DNA from: Eubacteriales bacterium
GTDB lineage: Bacteria; Bacillota; Clostridia; Oscillospirales; Oscillospiraceae
Assembly (NCBI GenBank): GCA_030536255.1
Contig: JAUNQI010000002.1
Coordinates: 1-64,000 of the forward strand
Direction: 5' to 3'
Length of the DNA: 64,000 bases
In this document: in pieces, positions 45,656 through 54,791 of the stretch
Position numbering within the stretch: the stretch's first letter is position 1
Layout of the letters: each line of letters opens with the position of its first letter
Notes under the pieces: model-generated
What the model saw: the letters and a program-made list of their open reading frames with translations, nothing else
The model's database searches: none
Told to the model about the DNA's origin: nothing
Translations under genes and position numbers: made by a program

Positions 45656-48600
45656 GCGATAACATGAAACACATTTACGATTATCTCGCGGAGTATGCAG
45701 TAAAGAACCCGCAAAAAGCAGCTATTTCGGATGAAAACGGTACGCTCACTTATGCTGAACTTAACGAAAAAAGCTCTGCGCTGGCATTACGCCTCGCAGA
45801 GCTGAAGATCCGCCAGGGGGAGCCGGTTGCAGTTTACGTTCCATACGTAAAGGAACTTGTGGTCGGAACATTTGCGGTGATGCGGGCAGGAGCTGTCTAT
45901 CTGCCGCTGGAATACTCCTACCCGGATGACCGGCTTCAGTTTATGCTGAAAGATTCCTCCGCCGGCGCGTTGCTCACACTTCGTTCCCTGTGGAAAGAAA
46001 GACCGCTCGATTTCCCTGAGGAGAGGGTCATTTATATAGACGACGAATATGGCAGTGTTCCTTCCGTTTCAGCGGACGTTTCGCCGGATGCACCTGCCAT
46101 GATCCTCTATACATCCGGTACGACGGGGTGCCCTAAGGGCGTGATCCTCCCGCATACGATGATGGTCTCCCTAATGAACTGGGCGTTCATCCATGAGGGG
46201 ACGGAACTCACAGAGGACTCCCGGGCGGGTATCATGAGCGGGCTTACCTTCAGTGCAACAACGCTGATCCTTTATTCTCCTTTCATGTACGGGGGAACGG
46301 TTCTCCTTGCACCTGAAGCGGCGAGAAAAGATATCGACCTTCTGTATGTTTTCCTGAAGGAAAATAAGATCACACATACATTTCTTCCGGCCGGGCTTGC
46401 AACGACCATGGCGGAACATTACGATATGTCCGGGATCAATATCTTTGCCGGAGGAGAGAAACTGCGTAATTTCCGCCCCCTCAGCCGGAATACAAAGCTG
46501 ATCAACACCTATGGCTGCACAGAGCTGGGTGCCATCATCTCAGCCGTGATCCACGGTGATGAAGGTATTATTCCTGTCGGGTATCTTTCGCGGGATACGG
46601 AGGCAATGATCACAGATGAAAACCTCTGCCCGGTAAAGATCGGAGAGACCGGCGAACTCCTTGTGCACAACGCACGGATGGCCAGAAGCTATCTCGGCCT
46701 TCCGGAGCAGACAAAAGCGAAGTGGGTCGATATCAGCGGAGTAACCTGGTACCGTACAGGAGACAGAGCACGCTGCACAGAAGACGGTCTCTTTTATATC
46801 CTTGGCAGGACAGACAATATGGTGAAGATCCGCGGCTTCCGTGTGGAAACCGGGGAAGTTGAGGCACAAATCGGAAAAGCAGCGGTAAAACTTGGGATAA
46901 CTATCCGGAATATTGTGGTGGTGGTGAGAAATGTCAATGGTATCGACCATCTCACCTGCTATTATGAAAGCTCCGATGAGGCGGACAAAAACCAGCTCAC
47001 TGAGGAGATCTCCGGGGCACTTGCAGCCTACATGGTTCCGGATATCTGGGTACGGATGGACGTCATGCCCCGCAACGCCAACGGAAAGATCATGCGCGCA
47101 CAGCTGCCTGAACCGGAAAGCTGCGCAAGTGCACCGGGCACGGTCTTCAATGAAGCAGAAGCCCGCATCGTGGAGGCAACTGCCTCAGTTCTTGGAATAA
47201 AGCACTATATCAGCCCAGATGACGGGTTTGCACAGCTCGGTGGAACATCTCTGAAAGCTATGGAACTATCCACGTGCCTCCGATCGATCGGTATAACTGT
47301 CAGCAGCGCACAAATCCTCAGGCTGAACACACTGCGCGAAATCGCGTCGGAGGCGGAAGTTGCCTATGAGAAATTCTGGACAGATGAGGAATACAGACGC
47401 ATCCGGGAAGATTTCAGCTCCAGAGGAGAAGAAATAAAAGAGGTTCTTCCGATTACACCAGAGCAGGATGAAGCACTTTTTGAGATGATGATCCATCCCG
47501 ACCAGCGTGGAAGCAGGCATGTGTTCATGTTCCAGATGGATTCTCTCCTCACGGAGAATGAGCTGAGGGACACTCTGGATACGGTCTCTGCAGCGTTTAA
47601 ACAGCTGCGTTCAGCAATTGTTTATCATAAGGTGACGGTCTTCCAGCAGGTGATCACGGACAGAACGATTCCGTTGAGAATAATCACTCTTCCGGAAGAA
47701 AACCGTGGGGGACTGAAAGATATATATCATCTGCTGATGACGAAATACTGTGATCTCCAGAGGGAAAGCAGTGTACAGGCCGTCTGTGCCCATATCGGGC
47801 AGGAGAGCTTCCTTTTTATTCTGGATCTTATGGCCGATATCAATATGCCGTCTGCCCGCAGATATATTGCCCGTATCATGGATATACTGAGCTCCCATCA
47901 TCCGGAGGACGTATCCGTTGCCGCTTGGAAAGAGATTTTTGAGCTGAATCTCGGCGAACAGAGAAATCTTTTGAAGGAACGTGCCGGAGAGAAGATCCTG
48001 CGGACATCGAAAAGCCGCCGGCAAACGGAGAAAGATATTCACGTCTATTCAGAAAATGCCGGCAGGAAGATCGTCTTCGTTCACACAGGTAATACCGGCA
48101 GTGAGGCATATTACAGCCTGGCAGCAAGGATCGGGAATGATTTTTCCTTTTCAGTAATAGAGCCTTTCAATCTTTACCATCTGGAAGAAGCCACCTATGG
48201 CATATCAAACATCGCATCCCGGTATGTGGGTACTCTTCTGAAGCATCAGCCCGAGGGACCCTATATCCTCGGTGGATGGTGCTACGGCGGTATTGTGGCG
48301 CAGGAGATGGCCTGTCAGCTTCAGGCGGCAGGGAAAGAGGTGGAACTGCTCATCCTTCTGGATTCCCATGTGATCACGGACGAGGAGACAAGAAGAGTAG
48401 CAGAAATCATGCATTCCGGAACAGACAGAAGCTATTTTGAGACCTGTGACCTCTTTGAGGAACAGAGAGCTCACGGAATGCTGGAGGCGCTGGTTGAAAA
48501 CTCCCGGCACGTTGGGCAGGACATGATGACACACGTTCCTTCGTACTATAACGGCCGATGCCTTTACTTCAAACCGGAGGTGATTCCGGCAGGAGCTGTC

Positions 48601-48810
48601 GGAAAGAAGCAGGATTATTGGCAAATCATGACCAGTGAGTACGATGCCGGCGGCTATGAAAGTTTTTGCGCACCGGAAAAACTCACTGTAGTGGACACAC
48701 CACATGAGCACGACCTGATGATGGACAGCGAATCGCTGGATATTATTGTGCCGCACATCGTGGCGGCAATTACCCAAAACAGTCCTTACCCTGCAGCACA
48801 GAAGATCTGA
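45652..48810 (+). CDS. NRPS, A-T-truncated C-thioesterase
   Basis: 1,052 residues, starting inside the NRPS1 stop (ATGA). Order: A (about 10-500; YTSGTTGCPKG near 150), T (LGGTS, Ser533), a half-length C-like region (about 605-790) that lacks HHxxxDG (DLMADINMPS in that place), and an alpha/beta-hydrolase thioesterase (about 830-1045). The thioesterase nucleophile is Cys877 (GGWCYGG) instead of Ser, with likely Asp904 (LLDSH) and His1018 or His1020 (PHEHD). The A domain has Ser instead of the usual substrate-binding Asp (LTFSATT) and YGCTE instead of YGPTE, again suggesting a non-standard substrate. How it hands its product to NRPS1 is unclear. Confidence 0.88.
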   Translation: MSDNMKHIYDYLAEYAVKNPQKAAISDENGTLTYAELNEKSSALALRLAELKIRQGEPVAVYVPYVKELVVGTFAVMRAGAVYLPLEYSYPDDRLQFMLKDSSAGALLTLRSLWKERPLDFPEERVIYIDDEYGSVPSVSADVSPDAPAMILYTSGTTGCPKGVILPHTMMVSLMNWAFIHEGTELTEDSRAGIMSGLTFSATTLILYSPFMYGGTVLLAPEAARKDIDLLYVFLKENKITHTFLPAGLATTMAEHYDMSGINIFAGGEKLRNFRPLSRNTKLINTYGCTELGAIISAVIHGDEGIIPVGYLSRDTEAMITDENLCPVKIGETGELLVHNARMARSYLGLPEQTKAKWVDISGVTWYRTGDRARCTEDGLFYILGRTDNMVKIRGFRVETGEVEAQIGKAAVKLGITIRNIVVVVRNVNGIDHLTCYYESSDEADKNQLTEEISGALAAYMVPDIWVRMDVMPRNANGKIMRAQLPEPESCASAPGTVFNEAEARIVEATASVLGIKHYISPDDGFAQLGGTSLKAMELSTCLRSIGITVSSAQILRLNTLREIASEAEVAYEKFWTDEEYRRIREDFSSRGEEIKEVLPITPEQDEALFEMMIHPDQRGSRHVFMFQMDSLLTENELRDTLDTVSAAFKQLRSAIVYHKVTVFQQVITDRTIPLRIITLPEENRGGLKDIYHLLMTKYCDLQRESSVQAVCAHIGQESFLFILDLMADINMPSARRYIARIMDILSSHHPEDVSVAAWKEIFELNLGEQRNLLKERAGEKILRTSKSRRQTEKDIHVYSENAGRKIVFVHTGNTGSEAYYSLAARIGNDFSFSVIEPFNLYHLEEATYGISNIASRYVGTLLKHQPEGPYILGGWCYGGIVAQEMACQLQAAGKEVELLILLDSHVITDEETRRVAEIMHSGTDRSYFETCDLFEEQRAHGMLEALVENSRHVGQDMMTHVPSYYNGRCLYFKPEVIPAGAVGKKQDYWQIMTSEYDAGGYESFCAPEKLTVVDTPHEHDLMMDSESLDIIVPHIVAAITQNSPYPAAQKI

Positions 48811-48863
48811 AGCAGAAAAAGAGACAAGACTGGTGCAGAACTGACGAAAGGATCTGATATAGA

Positions 48864-50576
48864 ATGACTAACGATTTGGAACGGCGGAACGATAAACTGC
48901 TTCAATCCGTTTTCAGGAGGATCCTGCTGCCAGCCCTGGTGGCGGGAGCTTCCGCAAATATTGCCAGCATGATCGATGGTATCATTGTCGGCAATGCTAT
49001 TAGCAGCAACGCTCTGGCAGCAGTAAACGTTTGCCGTCCTGCATTGCAGATCTATGGATTTCTTGAGGAAATCCTGGTCTCCGGGCTCGTAACATGTATT
49101 GCTCACTCCATTGGTCAGAACAACAGGGAAGATGCGGACAGAGTATTCACGGTGGGTATGCTGTCTGCTGTTATCATGGGTATCGTCCTGACATTCGTGC
49201 AGTTGATTTTTGCCGATGATATCTGCAGAGTGTTTGCCAATGATGAGACACTATATCCCATGGCACTGGAGTATTATCGCGTTTTCATCTTCAGTGTGTT
49301 TTTTATCCTGGTTAATGACACAATTGCTGCGGCAATGCGGACGGATGGAATGTCGTCACTGTCTGCGCTTTTGCTGCTGCTGCCGCATGTCCTGAACGCA
49401 GTGCTGGATTTCCTGCTCGTCAATGTGTTTAAAATGGGCCTGACCGGTGCAGGAATTGCAACTGTTTTGGGATATGTGCTGGGGTTTGCCATTGGCTGCT
49501 ATTACTTCTTTTTCAGACGGACCTACCGCCTGAGAAACGGAGCACTGCGAAAGAACCTGATGAATATTGCTGCTACAGGTACTCCTCCTGCAGCAACCAT
49601 AGGTCTGATCTCTCTGAAGCTGCTGATCATCAATACGCTTACTTTGGCAGCAGGCGGCTCTGACGGTATGGCTATTCTTTCTCTGCTTATGTTTGCATCG
49701 GCATTGGAGTCACTTTTTATAGAGGGCATCGGCCAGGCTATGATGCCTATGACATCCTTTTATTATGCAAACGGAGACTATCATGGTGTGCGCGCGGTTT
49801 TCCGCCATGCTTTCCGTTCTCTGATGTGCATGGAAGGTGTTCTTTTACTCATTCTTGAACTCTTTCCGAAGGGAATTCCTCTGCTGTTTGGAATGAGAGA
49901 ACCCGCCCTGCTTTCAGAAGCGGCGCGCGCTATGAGGATCTATGCGTTGTCCATGCCTCTGGAAGCTTTCGTTTTGCTGGCAGTTTTCTATAACACTTCT
50001 ACCGGAAACAGAAAAATGGCGGTTATCCTTTCCTTCCTTCAGGGACTCTTGGCTACCGTGCTGGTCATTTATCCACTGATGCATTTTTTTGGACTGAAGG
50101 GTGTGTGGCTGTCCTTCCCGGCGGCGAGCCTGATTCCGCTTGCGCTGATCGCCGTCCTGTCCCGTTTCGATTCCGAAAGATTCTTCCGAATGAAGGGACA
50201 CACCTATCTGGAACAGTTTTCCGTGGAGCTCAGTGCGCTTTCCCAGACTGTGGATTCTGTCAGAAAAGCTGTTCGCGATGCGGGCTTTGATTCCATTATT
50301 GCCGACAAGACCGGCCTGGCAATCGAAGAGATGGCGGTATCTGCTTTTGACAGGAACAGCGGGAAAAAAGTGCATATCGATATTACTGTCCGTAAAATAG
50401 AGGAAACTCTTCTGGTCACCTTTGCCGATGACGGTATGGAATTTGACCCGCTCCGGTATATCGACGGGAACAGTACAGATAAAACCAGCAATATTGCCCT
50501 GCTGAAGGCAATTTCCGCAAAAATAGAATACGGCAGAGTGGTGGGAATGAACAAGACCGATATCACGCTCCGGTAA
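48864..50576 (+). CDS. MATE exporter fused to an RsbW-like ATPase domain
   Basis: 570 residues. About 1-440 form a MATE efflux transporter with twelve hydrophobic segments and the usual two halves. Residues 446-570 read as a GHKL/HATPase domain of the anti-sigma type: N-box-like GLAIEEMAVSAFDR (Glu489) and G1 box FADDGMEFDP. The Mg-binding Asn expected at Glu+4 is Ser493, and the G2 glycines are missing (SNIALLKAI), so ATP use may be weak or lost. It is co-transcribed with an RsbU-like phosphatase and an RsbV-like STAS protein, suggesting that export is gated by partner switching. Confidence 0.85.
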   Translation: MTNDLERRNDKLLQSVFRRILLPALVAGASANIASMIDGIIVGNAISSNALAAVNVCRPALQIYGFLEEILVSGLVTCIAHSIGQNNREDADRVFTVGMLSAVIMGIVLTFVQLIFADDICRVFANDETLYPMALEYYRVFIFSVFFILVNDTIAAAMRTDGMSSLSALLLLLPHVLNAVLDFLLVNVFKMGLTGAGIATVLGYVLGFAIGCYYFFFRRTYRLRNGALRKNLMNIAATGTPPAATIGLISLKLLIINTLTLAAGGSDGMAILSLLMFASALESLFIEGIGQAMMPMTSFYYANGDYHGVRAVFRHAFRSLMCMEGVLLLILELFPKGIPLLFGMREPALLSEAARAMRIYALSMPLEAFVLLAVFYNTSTGNRKMAVILSFLQGLLATVLVIYPLMHFFGLKGVWLSFPAASLIPLALIAVLSRFDSERFFRMKGHTYLEQFSVELSALSQTVDSVRKAVRDAGFDSIIADKTGLAIEEMAVSAFDRNSGKKVHIDITVRKIEETLLVTFADDGMEFDPLRYIDGNSTDKTSNIALLKAISAKIEYGRVVGMNKTDITLR

Positions 50577-50600
50577 ACGGAGCAAATGAGAGGAGAATGA

Positions 50601-52445
50601 ATGAAACAGGAACAAAAGAAAAAACAGCCGGAGATGCTTTCCGGGCTGTGTCAGCGGATCCTCGACAGTGTTTCGGCTTCCGTCTCGCAGGAGCGTTTCT
50701 TTGCCGAAAACGGAAAAGTGATGGATTCTGTCCTGTGTATCGGACTTCTGATCTTTATCCTAATCATATTGTCCGGTATCTGCATCGAGCTTTTTTCCGA
50801 AAATGAATATCTTTTCCGCGGGGATTCGTATTCTTTTAATTCGCTGGTCGGTGTCTTATGTGCGCTTACTGCGACGGCAGCAATCGGCTGGAAAGGAAAA
50901 AACAGGATCAGGCCGTGGTTCCGGTATCTTGCCGTCTTTGCAGCATCTATTGCAATTCTGGTTTTATCCTCTTACTTAATGATAGGCATGATCCCGCTTG
51001 TCCTGTTTCCGATCTTTCTTTCGTCTTTTTATTTTGACGGCCTGCATACCGCAGTTTCTTCCGTACTGGTTTCGCTGTCAAGGGCAGCGGGTCTTCATAT
51101 CTATTACAATAGGTATATCATGAAGGATTTCTCCTATTTAGGAGACGTCATAAAGGAAGCCAAGGCAAAAACCGTAGCCGATATTATTGATCTGATCCTG
51201 ATTTTCCTCTCCGGCGTTTTTTGCATGATCCTGAGTATCCGCATACGGAAGATCATGGAGCAGAAGCTTCGCAAAGAGCAGGAAAAAGCGATCATGGAAC
51301 GTGACATGGCGACCGCCGGAAAAATTCAGGACAGGATGCTTGTCAGGGAATTTCCGCTCCGTGAAGAGTATGAGATTTCAGCCTTTATGACGCCGGCACG
51401 TCAGGTCGGCGGCGATTTCTATGATTTTATAGAGCTGAGTGAAGACCGTGTTGCTCTGGTGATCGCCGATGTATCCGGAAAAGGGCTGCAGGCGTCTTTG
51501 TATATGTCGCAGGTCAAGGCGATGATCAAGGTGTATGCGGAATTAGAGAACAGCGTTGATAAGATCCTGGAAAAGACGAATTCCTACCTGACCTCAGGAC
51601 CTCCGAATACCAGGTTATTTGTGACTGTTTGGGTCGGTATTCTGGATCTGCGTACGGGGATGCTGTCGTATTCCAATGCGGGACATAATCCGCCCTGCAT
51701 TTCCCTGAATGGGAAACCGTATGAATTCATGGAATCTCAGGTGAATTTTGTTGTCGGCGGCAAACGGCTGATCAGATACGCGGAAAATCAGATCAAGCTG
51801 AAACCGGGCGACCGGATCTTCCTTTATACGGACGGTGTTACAGAAGCGAAAAATGAGGACGGAAGCTTTTATTCCGATCAGTCGCTGCTTGCCTGTCTGA
51901 ACGGGCGGACGGAGGCCGGCCCGGATGCTGTTATCGGGATGCTGAAGGAATCACTGCATGCTTTCACGCAGAATACGGAGCAATACGACGATATCACCAT
52001 GCTGTCGTTTTTGTTCAAGGCGTATGCGATGGAAGCAGCAAAGTCCGGAAAATCGTTTCCTGCGGATCGAGAGCATTTCAGAGAGGCAATGCAGTATATT
52101 CGCAGTGAGAGTGAAAAAATCGGCTGTTCGGAGAAAATCCTCAAGGATATTGAGATCGCCTGTTCCGAGCTTGTTGCCAACATCTGTTCCTATGCCTATG
52201 ACGGGGGAGAGGGCGATCTGGAGATCCTTGTGGAGGAATGCGGTCGTGAAGTGAAGATTTCCCTGACGGATCACGGAATGCCCTTCAATCCGCTTCTGAA
52301 CGATACGCCGGACACTACCGTTGTCCTTTCCGAAAGAAAAGCGGGAGGATTCGGAATTTTTATTGCCAAGAAGCTCATGAATGATGTATTATATAAATAC
52401 GAAAACAACAGCAATGTGCTTGTTCTGATAAAGCAGTTCAAATGA
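50601..52445 (+). CDS. Membrane PP2C phosphatase with RsbW-like domain
   Basis: 614 residues: four to six N-terminal membrane segments (about 40-215), a short linker coil, a SpoIIE/RsbU-type PP2C phosphatase (Asp272 in GGDFYDF, then IADVSGKG, YTDGVTEA and YDDITML), and a C-terminal HATPase anti-sigma-type domain with intact Glu523 and Asn527 (SELVAN) and DHGMPFNP, GGFGIFIAKKL. It thus fuses the two opposing enzymes of a partner switch, kinase and phosphatase, in one membrane protein. Substrate is likely the STAS protein that follows by 18 bases. Confidence 0.9.
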   Translation: MKQEQKKKQPEMLSGLCQRILDSVSASVSQERFFAENGKVMDSVLCIGLLIFILIILSGICIELFSENEYLFRGDSYSFNSLVGVLCALTATAAIGWKGKNRIRPWFRYLAVFAASIAILVLSSYLMIGMIPLVLFPIFLSSFYFDGLHTAVSSVLVSLSRAAGLHIYYNRYIMKDFSYLGDVIKEAKAKTVADIIDLILIFLSGVFCMILSIRIRKIMEQKLRKEQEKAIMERDMATAGKIQDRMLVREFPLREEYEISAFMTPARQVGGDFYDFIELSEDRVALVIADVSGKGLQASLYMSQVKAMIKVYAELENSVDKILEKTNSYLTSGPPNTRLFVTVWVGILDLRTGMLSYSNAGHNPPCISLNGKPYEFMESQVNFVVGGKRLIRYAENQIKLKPGDRIFLYTDGVTEAKNEDGSFYSDQSLLACLNGRTEAGPDAVIGMLKESLHAFTQNTEQYDDITMLSFLFKAYAMEAAKSGKSFPADREHFREAMQYIRSESEKIGCSEKILKDIEIACSELVANICSYAYDGGEGDLEILVEECGREVKISLTDHGMPFNPLLNDTPDTTVVLSERKAGGFGIFIAKKLMNDVLYKYENNSNVLVLIKQFK

Positions 52446-52463
52446 TGAATAAGGGGAGAAAAC

Positions 52464-52760
52464 ATGATAATCAATGTTGTTAACGAAAACGGAACTGTCA
52501 CCTTGACTCCGATGGAAAAGGTCGATTTTGTGTCGGCGCCTGAGCTGGAACAGGAGATCGAGCAAAGCGCGGAGACTGCCGACCGCATGATCCTGGATTT
52601 GTGCAATGTGGACTATATCAGCTCCGCCGGTCTGCGGGCGATCCTTCTGGCGGATAACCTGATGAGTGAAAAAAACGGTCTTGTGCTGAAAAATGTCAAT
52701 TCCTATGTTCAGGAGATCCTGAATATCTCCGGCTTCAGCTCCGAGCTGAAAATCGAATAA
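52464..52760 (+). CDS. STAS-domain anti-sigma-factor antagonist (RsbV-like)
   Basis: 98 residues of the STAS fold. The switch serine is most likely Ser54 in DYISSAGLR, in the place of the phosphorylated serine of RsbV/SpoIIAA. Anti-sigma kinases phosphorylate this residue and PP2C enzymes such as the upstream protein remove the phosphate. No sigma factor is encoded nearby, so the binding partner is most easily one of the two RsbW-like domains in this operon. Confidence 0.9.
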   Translation: MIINVVNENGTVTLTPMEKVDFVSAPELEQEIEQSAETADRMILDLCNVDYISSAGLRAILLADNLMSEKNGLVLKNVNSYVQEILNISGFSSELKIE

Positions 52761-52764
52761 AAAA

Positions 52765-52806
52765 CAGCATCGGCAGACTGATTCGGGTCTGCCGATGCTG
52801 CTTTCC
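52765..52806 (+). terminator. Terminator of the NRPS operon
   Basis: CAGCATCGGCAGA pairs perfectly with TCTGCCGATGCTG, followed by CTTTCC. An A-run before it would serve the opposite strand. It follows the STAS stop by four bases. Confidence 0.7.
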
Positions 52807-52978
52807 TGCCCTGCTTTATAACCTGTGCTTATCTGTTTCCCAAAACGCCGGAGGATATATTATCGGTGAAGTATGAACCGCCGCATTCGGGAAGGACATG
52901 AACGAGATGCTCCAAATCATAAGAAAAGAGCGAATGAAGGGTGAAGCCGAACGATGAAGAGTTTGTTTTTAACTTTTG
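52807..52978. other. Short intergenic stretch, nothing recognised
   Basis: No supported gene. A 23-codon open frame near 52874 lacks a convincing ribosome binding site. Confidence 0.4.
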
Positions 52979-53007
52979 TTGACAACAGCTGATTTTTAGT
53001 TTAAAAT
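52979..53007 (+). promoter_or_regulatory. Sigma-A promoter for the AAA ATPase
   Basis: TTGACA at 52979, a 17-base spacer, and TAAAAT at 53002, then AGAGG before the ATG at 53046. Confidence 0.7.
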
Positions 53008-53045
53008 AAAGTTGAATTTATTCTGAACTAAAAAGAGGTGTGGGT

Positions 53046-54272
53046 ATGGAATATATTCACAGATCACTGGAAAGAAAATTTCTGAAGATGAGTTCGGCCT
53101 TCAAAGTGGTCATGGTGACTGGAGCAAGGCAGGTAGGTAAATCCACAATGCTGAAGTATTTGGCGCAGGATACCGGAAGAACTTATGTCTCCATGGATGA
53201 TGCCGATATCAGAGATTTGGCGGAGCGAGACCCCAAGCTTTTCTTTCAGATATTTAAACCTCCCATCTTGATTGATGAAGTGCAAAAAGCTCCCGCACTG
53301 TTTGAACAAATCAAGATTATTTGCGATGAGAGCGATGAGCGCGGTCGTTTCTGGCTGACCGGATCCCAGAGCAGAAAACTGATGAAGCAGGCGGGAGATT
53401 CTCTGGCAGGCAGGATCTGTGTATTAAAAATGTTCAGTCTGTCTGAGAAAGAAATTGCCGGGAGACCGGATGGAATTATCTCGGATTATTCTATTGACTC
53501 TCTTATAAAATGCAGCAGAGATATCCCAGCGAACAATATTCTTGATGTTTACACCCGCATCTGGGAAGGCGGAATGCCTGATATGGTCGGAATGGATAGT
53601 GAACTAAGGCGGGAATACTGGAATTCATATATCGATTCTTATCTAATGAGAGACGCTGTGGATGACAACGGAATCGTGGACACAGCGGGATTCCGCAAGT
53701 TTCTGAGAGCTTGTGCGGCTTTCTCCGGTCAGCTTATCAACTACAATGATCTCGGCACTGCTGCCGGAGTTTCAGGCGTGACAGCAAAAGAGTGGACGAA
53801 AGTACTTCAGTCAATGGGAATCATCTTTTTGCTGGAACCATACTATTCCAATGAGCTGAAGCGCATGATCAAAACTCCGAAGCTGTATTTCTGCGACACA
53901 GGACTTTGCGCGTTTCTTTCTTCCTGGACATCAAGAGATGTGTTGATGAACGGAGCGGCAGCGGGACACTTCCTCGAAAACTACGTTGTGGCGGAGATGA
54001 ATCGAAACGTGTCCTACGGAGAAAAAGAAATGAATCTTAATTTCTACCGGGACACGAATCAGAAGGAAATTGACTTTGTGGTTGAAACGGATGGCGTATT
54101 GCATCCCTTTGAAATCAAGAGATCTGCTTCCCCGGAAAGAAAAGCTATAAAGGTATTTTCACTTCTTGAGAAAGCAGACCGCAGTCTTGGAAACGGCGGA
54201 ATTATCTGCATGGCAGAAAAGCCTTTTCCGATTGATTCAAAAAACAGTTTGATTCCTGTGAATATTTTGTAA
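53046..54272 (+). CDS. AAA ATPase with DUF4143 (AAA_14)
   Basis: About 408 residues. Walker A is GARQVGKST and Walker B ILIDEVQKAP; the C-terminal half (DUF4143) ends in NLNFYRDTNQKEIDFVVE and FEIKRS, a nuclease-like segment typical of this family. The ATG at 53046 is chosen over an in-frame GTG at 53040 because of ribosome-site spacing. Its cellular role is unknown; many Clostridia carry several paralogues. It has its own promoter and terminator and is independent of the NRPS operon. Confidence 0.85.
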   Translation: MEYIHRSLERKFLKMSSAFKVVMVTGARQVGKSTMLKYLAQDTGRTYVSMDDADIRDLAERDPKLFFQIFKPPILIDEVQKAPALFEQIKIICDESDERGRFWLTGSQSRKLMKQAGDSLAGRICVLKMFSLSEKEIAGRPDGIISDYSIDSLIKCSRDIPANNILDVYTRIWEGGMPDMVGMDSELRREYWNSYIDSYLMRDAVDDNGIVDTAGFRKFLRACAAFSGQLINYNDLGTAAGVSGVTAKEWTKVLQSMGIIFLLEPYYSNELKRMIKTPKLYFCDTGLCAFLSSWTSRDVLMNGAAAGHFLENYVVAEMNRNVSYGEKEMNLNFYRDTNQKEIDFVVETDGVLHPFEIKRSASPERKAIKVFSLLEKADRSLGNGGIICMAEKPFPIDSKNSLIPVNIL

Positions 54273-54295
54273 AACAAATACTTATTACATGTCAT

Positions 54296-54327
54296 AAATC
54301 CGTGAGCAAAATGCTTGCGGATTTTTT
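54296..54327 (+). terminator. Terminator of the AAA ATPase gene
   Basis: AAATCCG-tg-AGC pairs with GCT-tg-CGGATTT, followed by TTT. Confidence 0.75.
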
Positions 54328-54599
54328 ACGTTCAAAATTAAGTTTAATCTTAAATACACTTTGAGGATCCTGTTAGAAATTGTTAGAAATCATCATTTTT
54401 GAAAGGTTAAAGTACCAGACAAACTCAAAATAAGAGAAGACAAAAAAATAACGCCAAAACCGAAGTTTTGACGGACACAAGAATTAGATATATATAAAAT
54501 ATTATTAATAATATGTACCCAAGGAAGCCGCTTTCGCAGCGTTAAAAAGGGAAGATATATATCAACAGTTTTCTTCTGAGAAAACTGAAAAAGAAGAAG
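54328..54599. other. Intergenic stretch downstream of the tRNA genes
   Basis: No gene recognised. A CAGTTTTCT/AGAAAACTG hairpin at 54566-54587 lies just past tRNA-Thr on the minus strand and could end that transcript, but its T-run is weak. A small GCTGCGAAAGCGGC-type hairpin lies near 54523-54542. Confidence 0.4.
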
Positions 54600-54672
<73 letters not shown>

Positions 54673-54677
54673 AAATT

Positions 54678-54703
54678 ATATGCCCCTTAAATAAGGGGCA
54701 TAT
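54678..54703 (-). repeat. 12-bp perfect inverted repeat between two tRNA genes
   Basis: ATATGCCCCTTA and TAAGGGGCATAT with a two-base centre, between tRNA-Asp and tRNA-Thr. It would form a hairpin in the shared transcript; it lacks a T-run, so a processing signal is more likely than a terminator. Confidence 0.7.
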
Positions 54704-54706
54704 CTG

Positions 54707-54783
54707 TGGCGACCGAGAAGGGACTTGAACCCTCGACCTCCGGCGTGACAGGCCGGCGTTCTAACCAGCTGAACCACTCGGCC
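54707..54783 (-). tRNA. tRNA-Asp (GTC)
   Basis: 77 bases including encoded CCA. Acceptor GGCCGAG pairs with CTCGGTC (one G-T), D stem GTTC/GAAC, anticodon stem CCGGC/GCCGG with loop CTGTCAC (anticodon GTC), T arm GAGGG-TTCAAGT-CCCTT. Confidence 0.95.
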
Positions 54784-54791
54784 ACGGCTTG

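Noticed and set aside
52874..52945. A 23-codon open frame after the NRPS terminator
   Set aside because: No ribosome site or family resemblance; probably chance.
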